Part shown: piece by piece, positions 5,284 through 7,407 of the stretch | Layout: every line of letters starts with the position of its first letter | How positions within the stretch are numbered: the stretch's first letter is position 1 | Assembly: GCA_910585395.1 (NCBI GenBank) | Contig: CAJUCK010000030.1 | Span: forward strand, 3,086-10,492 | DNA length: 7,407 nt | DNA from: an uncultured Lachnospiraceae bacterium | GTDB taxonomy: Bacteria; Bacillota; Clostridia; Lachnospirales; Lachnospiraceae | Direction: 5' to 3' | The notes under the pieces: model-generated | What the model was told of the DNA's origin: nothing | Databases searched by the model: none | What the model saw: the letters and a program-made list of their open reading frames with translations, nothing else | Program-made: the position numbers and the translations under genes

Positions 5284-7248
5284 TCATCCTTTCTTCTGAT
5301 GAATATGCCGAATTGTCTTACGTCTCTTGTTGTTTTGTGTCTGTTTTTTATTTCCAGTGTCTTTACTGGCTGCAGCATGTTTACTGGTTTTAATTATTTT
5401 TCTTCCTCCAGAATTGGAAGACGTCCGAACATGCTTCTGCCCGCCGCCGATCTTTCTGGGAGGAATCAGACAATGTTTCTCAAAGCCAATCAAATCTGTC
5501 CGTCCGGCTTTTTGCAGAGCCTCTTTCACCAAATCATAATTCCTGGGGTCCCGATATTGGATCAAAGCCCGCTGCATGGCTTTTTCATGCGGGTTTTTTG
5601 CCACATATACAGGCTCCATAGTGCGGGGATCCAACCCAGTATAGTACATACAGGTTGATATGGTAGATGGCGTAGGGTAAAAATCCTGCACCTGTTCTGG
5701 CATATAGCCAAGATCACGTAAAAATTCAGCCAGTTCCACAGCCTCCTTAAGAGATGAGCCTGGATGGGAAGACATCAGATAAGGAACCAGATACTGCTTC
5801 TTTCCAAGCTTTAAGTTCATATTCTCATATTCCTGGACAAACTGATGGTATACGGCTGCTTTTGGTTTTCCCATTTTCTCCAGAACCTTATCTGAAATAT
5901 GTTCTGGAGCCACCTTAAGCTGCCCGCTGACATGATATTGGCATAATTCCTGCAAAAAACTCTGGTCTGAATCTGCCAGCAGATAATCAAACCGTATTCC
6001 AGAACGGATAAACACTTTTTTCACTCCTGGAAGACTCCTCAGTTTCTGCAGTAATGACACGTAGTCTTTATGATCTGCCTTTAAATTCCTGCATGGTTCT
6101 GGAAACAAACATTGTTTCTGGGAACATACGCCGTGTGCAAGCTGCTTTTTACAAGAAGGAAAACGGAAATTAGCCGTCGGGCCGCCGACGTCATGGATAT
6201 ATCCTTTAAAATCCGGCTCTTTTGTCAAAAGTCTTGCTTCCTCCACAATAGAATCATGGCTTCTGGACTGGACAATCCGTCCCTGATGGAAGGTCAGGGC
6301 ACAGAAATTACAGCCCCCAAAGCACCCACGGCTGCTGGTAAGGCTGAACTTAACCTCTGAAACTGCAGGAACCCCTCCCTGTGCCTCATACGATGGATGA
6401 TAAGTACGCATATATGGAAGGGAATACACATCATCCATTTCTTCCTGGCTTAAGGGCTTTGCCGGAGGATTCTGCACCACATAGATTTCATTTGGATAGG
6501 CTTCCGCCAGCCTTTTCCCACAGAATGGATCTGTATTGCTGTATTGAAGATAAAAGCTTTTGGCATATGCAGGCCTGTCCTCCTTCACACGCTCAAATTC
6601 TGGAAGAAATACAGCGTCATAAATATCATCTTTGTTCTGTGTCTTATAGACTGTCCCCGGAACAAAAGTAATATCCTTTGCTGCCAGCCCGCTGTCCAAA
6701 GCTTCTGCCAGTTCAATAATACTTCGTTCTCCCATACCATACATTAGGATATCAGCGCCGCTGTCCAATAAGATGGAACGTTTGACTTTATTGCTCCAGT
6801 AATCGTAATGTGCCAGCCGGCGCAGGCTTGCCTCCACACCGCCAATCAAAATGGGAACTTTCTTATACGTCTGCCGGATCAGATTTCCGTACACCACCGT
6901 GGCATAATCTGGTCTTTTCCCCATAACTCCTCCTGGTGAAAAAGAATCCTTTTCTCTGAGACGCTTCGACACACTGTAATGGTTTACCATAGAATCCATA
7001 TTTCCGCCGCTGACCAAAAAGGCAAGCCGGGGCTCGCCATAAATGGAAATACTCTCTTTCCTTCTCCAGTCTGGCTGAGAAATAATTCCCACAGAATATC
7101 CATGCGCTTCCAGAAGACGGCTGATTATGGCATGTCCAAAAGAGGGATGGTCCACATAGGCATCCCCAATAACATACACAAAATCAAATTGTTCGATTCC
7201 CTGTGTCTGCATATCCTCCCGGCAGACCGGCAAAAATGTTCCTTTCAT
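5284..7248 (-). CDS. YgiQ-family radical SAM protein
   Basis: A 654-residue member of the UPF0313/YgiQ family, whose reaction is not established. Residues 1 to about 285 form a cobalamin-binding-like N-terminal region (DFVYVIGDAYVDHPSFGHA, PVLIGG-type GGVEASLRRLAHYDYW). The radical SAM core carries CFGGCNFC, giving C309, C313 and C316 as a CX3CX2C ligand set for a 4Fe-4S cluster. A second cysteine group (C366, C375, C380, C386; SC...GVC...QCLFPEPC) follows about 50 residues later and is typical of the family. The C-terminal DUF3362-type part contains FYPTPSTISTCMYYTG and IQYRDPRNYDLV, then a Lys/Arg-rich tail of about 55 residues. The frame runs back to an ATG at 7272, but the ATG at 7248 is chosen because AGGAG (7256-7260) is 7 bases away and MKGTFLPVCREDM is the usual start. 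It begins 10 bases after the HAD gene. Catalytic role unknown. Confidence 0.95.
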   Translation of the reverse strand: MKGTFLPVCREDMQTQGIEQFDFVYVIGDAYVDHPSFGHAIISRLLEAHGYSVGIISQPDWRRKESISIYGEPRLAFLVSGGNMDSMVNHYSVSKRLREKDSFSPGGVMGKRPDYATVVYGNLIRQTYKKVPILIGGVEASLRRLAHYDYWSNKVKRSILLDSGADILMYGMGERSIIELAEALDSGLAAKDITFVPGTVYKTQNKDDIYDAVFLPEFERVKEDRPAYAKSFYLQYSNTDPFCGKRLAEAYPNEIYVVQNPPAKPLSQEEMDDVYSLPYMRTYHPSYEAQGGVPAVSEVKFSLTSSRGCFGGCNFCALTFHQGRIVQSRSHDSIVEEARLLTKEPDFKGYIHDVGGPTANFRFPSCKKQLAHGVCSQKQCLFPEPCRNLKADHKDYVSLLQKLRSLPGVKKVFIRSGIRFDYLLADSDQSFLQELCQYHVSGQLKVAPEHISDKVLEKMGKPKAAVYHQFVQEYENMNLKLGKKQYLVPYLMSSHPGSSLKEAVELAEFLRDLGYMPEQVQDFYPTPSTISTCMYYTGLDPRTMEPVYVAKNPHEKAMQRALIQYRDPRNYDLVKEALQKAGRTDLIGFEKHCLIPPRKIGGGQKHVRTSSNSGGRKIIKTSKHAAASKDTGNKKQTQNNKRRKTIRHIHQKKG

Positions 7249-7255
7249 ATATAAT

Positions 7256-7260
7256 CTCCT
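7256..7260 (-). promoter_or_regulatory. Ribosome binding site that fixes the ygiQ-like start
   Basis: AGGAG on the minus strand is 7 bases before the ATG at 7248 and overlaps the TAG stop of the upstream HAD gene (7259-7261). The alternative ATG at 7272 would lie inside the HAD gene without a matching site, so the shorter protein is preferred and translation is probably coupled. Confidence 0.75.
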
Positions 7261-7407
7261 ACAAGATTTCATAGGTACGGTTCAGTACCTGGTTATAACT
7301 CGAAATATAATAATCCGCTAATCTTCGTTTTTCCTGGATCTGCTGAGAAGAAAAAAGATCCTCTACAGCACATACCTGCATACCGGCGTTTTTCCCCGCC
7401 CGGATTC
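7259..7407 (-). CDS. HAD-superfamily hydrolase, C-terminal end only
   Basis: The last 49 codons of a gene whose start lies beyond base 7407. The translated end reads IRAGKNAGMQVCAVED, then FSSQQIQEKRRLADYYIS, then a short tail ending in YEIL. The pattern AGKNAGMxVCAV followed by a residue-rich helix and ADYYI is characteristic of the C-terminal part of subfamily IA HAD phosphatases (beta-phosphoglucomutase or phosphoglycolate phosphatase type), just after the conserved motif IV aspartates. Those aspartates and the nucleophile Asp are outside the window, so activity and substrate cannot be judged. The TAG stop overlaps the ribosome binding site of the radical SAM gene, indicating one transcript. 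Confidence 0.75.
   Translation of the reverse strand, partial: IRAGKNAGMQVCAVEDLFSSQQIQEKRRLADYYISSYNQVLNRTYEIL

Noticed and set aside
5299..5658. Plus-strand open frame that begins like a lipoprotein signal peptide (hydrophobic stretch followed by VFTGC)
   Set aside because: It lies fully antisense to the YgiQ gene. The hydrophobic look arises because the Lys-rich tail codons (AAA, AAG) read as Phe and Leu on the other strand. I see no ribosome binding site or promoter for it.
1..7407. Mobile elements, CRISPR arrays, toxin-antitoxin pairs, tRNA or rRNA genes, phage or defence genes
   Set aside because: Both strands were read for repeats, transposase-like proteins and RNA gene signatures; every larger frame is explained by housekeeping genes and no gap exceeds 300 bases.

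Overview
All recognisable genes in this window lie on the minus strand, packed with gaps of 10 to about 170 bases, so transcription runs from the right end to the left end. The gene set points to a low-to-mid GC Firmicute of class Clostridia, most likely a Lachnospiraceae member. The evidence is RecU (a Firmicute-type Holliday junction resolvase), a short-form HisG paired with HisZ, strong AGGAG-type ribosome binding sites and textbook sigma-A promoters. The family assignment comes from general resemblance and was not searched.

From right to left there are three blocks. Block 1 (7407 to 4170) is the end of a HAD-superfamily hydrolase (5' part outside the window), a YgiQ-family radical SAM protein, and an RluA-family 23S rRNA-type pseudouridine synthase. 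They are spaced by 10 and 40 bases and probably co-transcribed from a promoter beyond the right edge. Block 2 (4173 to 3586) is recU with its own sigma-A promoter, whose -35 box overlaps the stop codon of the pseudouridine synthase gene. Block 3 (3574 to 1 and beyond) is the start of a histidine operon, hisZ-hisG-hisD-hisB. It is driven by a perfect-consensus TTGACA-17 bp-TATAAT promoter placed just after recU. hisB runs off the left edge, so the remaining his genes would be expected there.

The his genes fit together functionally. HisG is the short catalytic form and needs HisZ, a histidyl-tRNA synthetase relative that has lost the catalytic arginine motif, to form the first and feedback-sensitive enzyme of the pathway. 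HisD catalyses the last two steps and HisB the IGP dehydration step. The leader between the his promoter and hisZ is only about 110-125 nt. It has no T-box or terminator that I can see, so I find no attenuation signal.

The window is mostly ordinary housekeeping sequence and I see no convincing undescribed system. Points worth a second look are a nearly identical 16-base block in the recU and his promoters, a Glu-to-Asp change at a RecU metal-ligand position, the long basic tail and cysteine cluster of the YgiQ protein, and a hairpin in the his leader. No terminator is evident between the three blocks.
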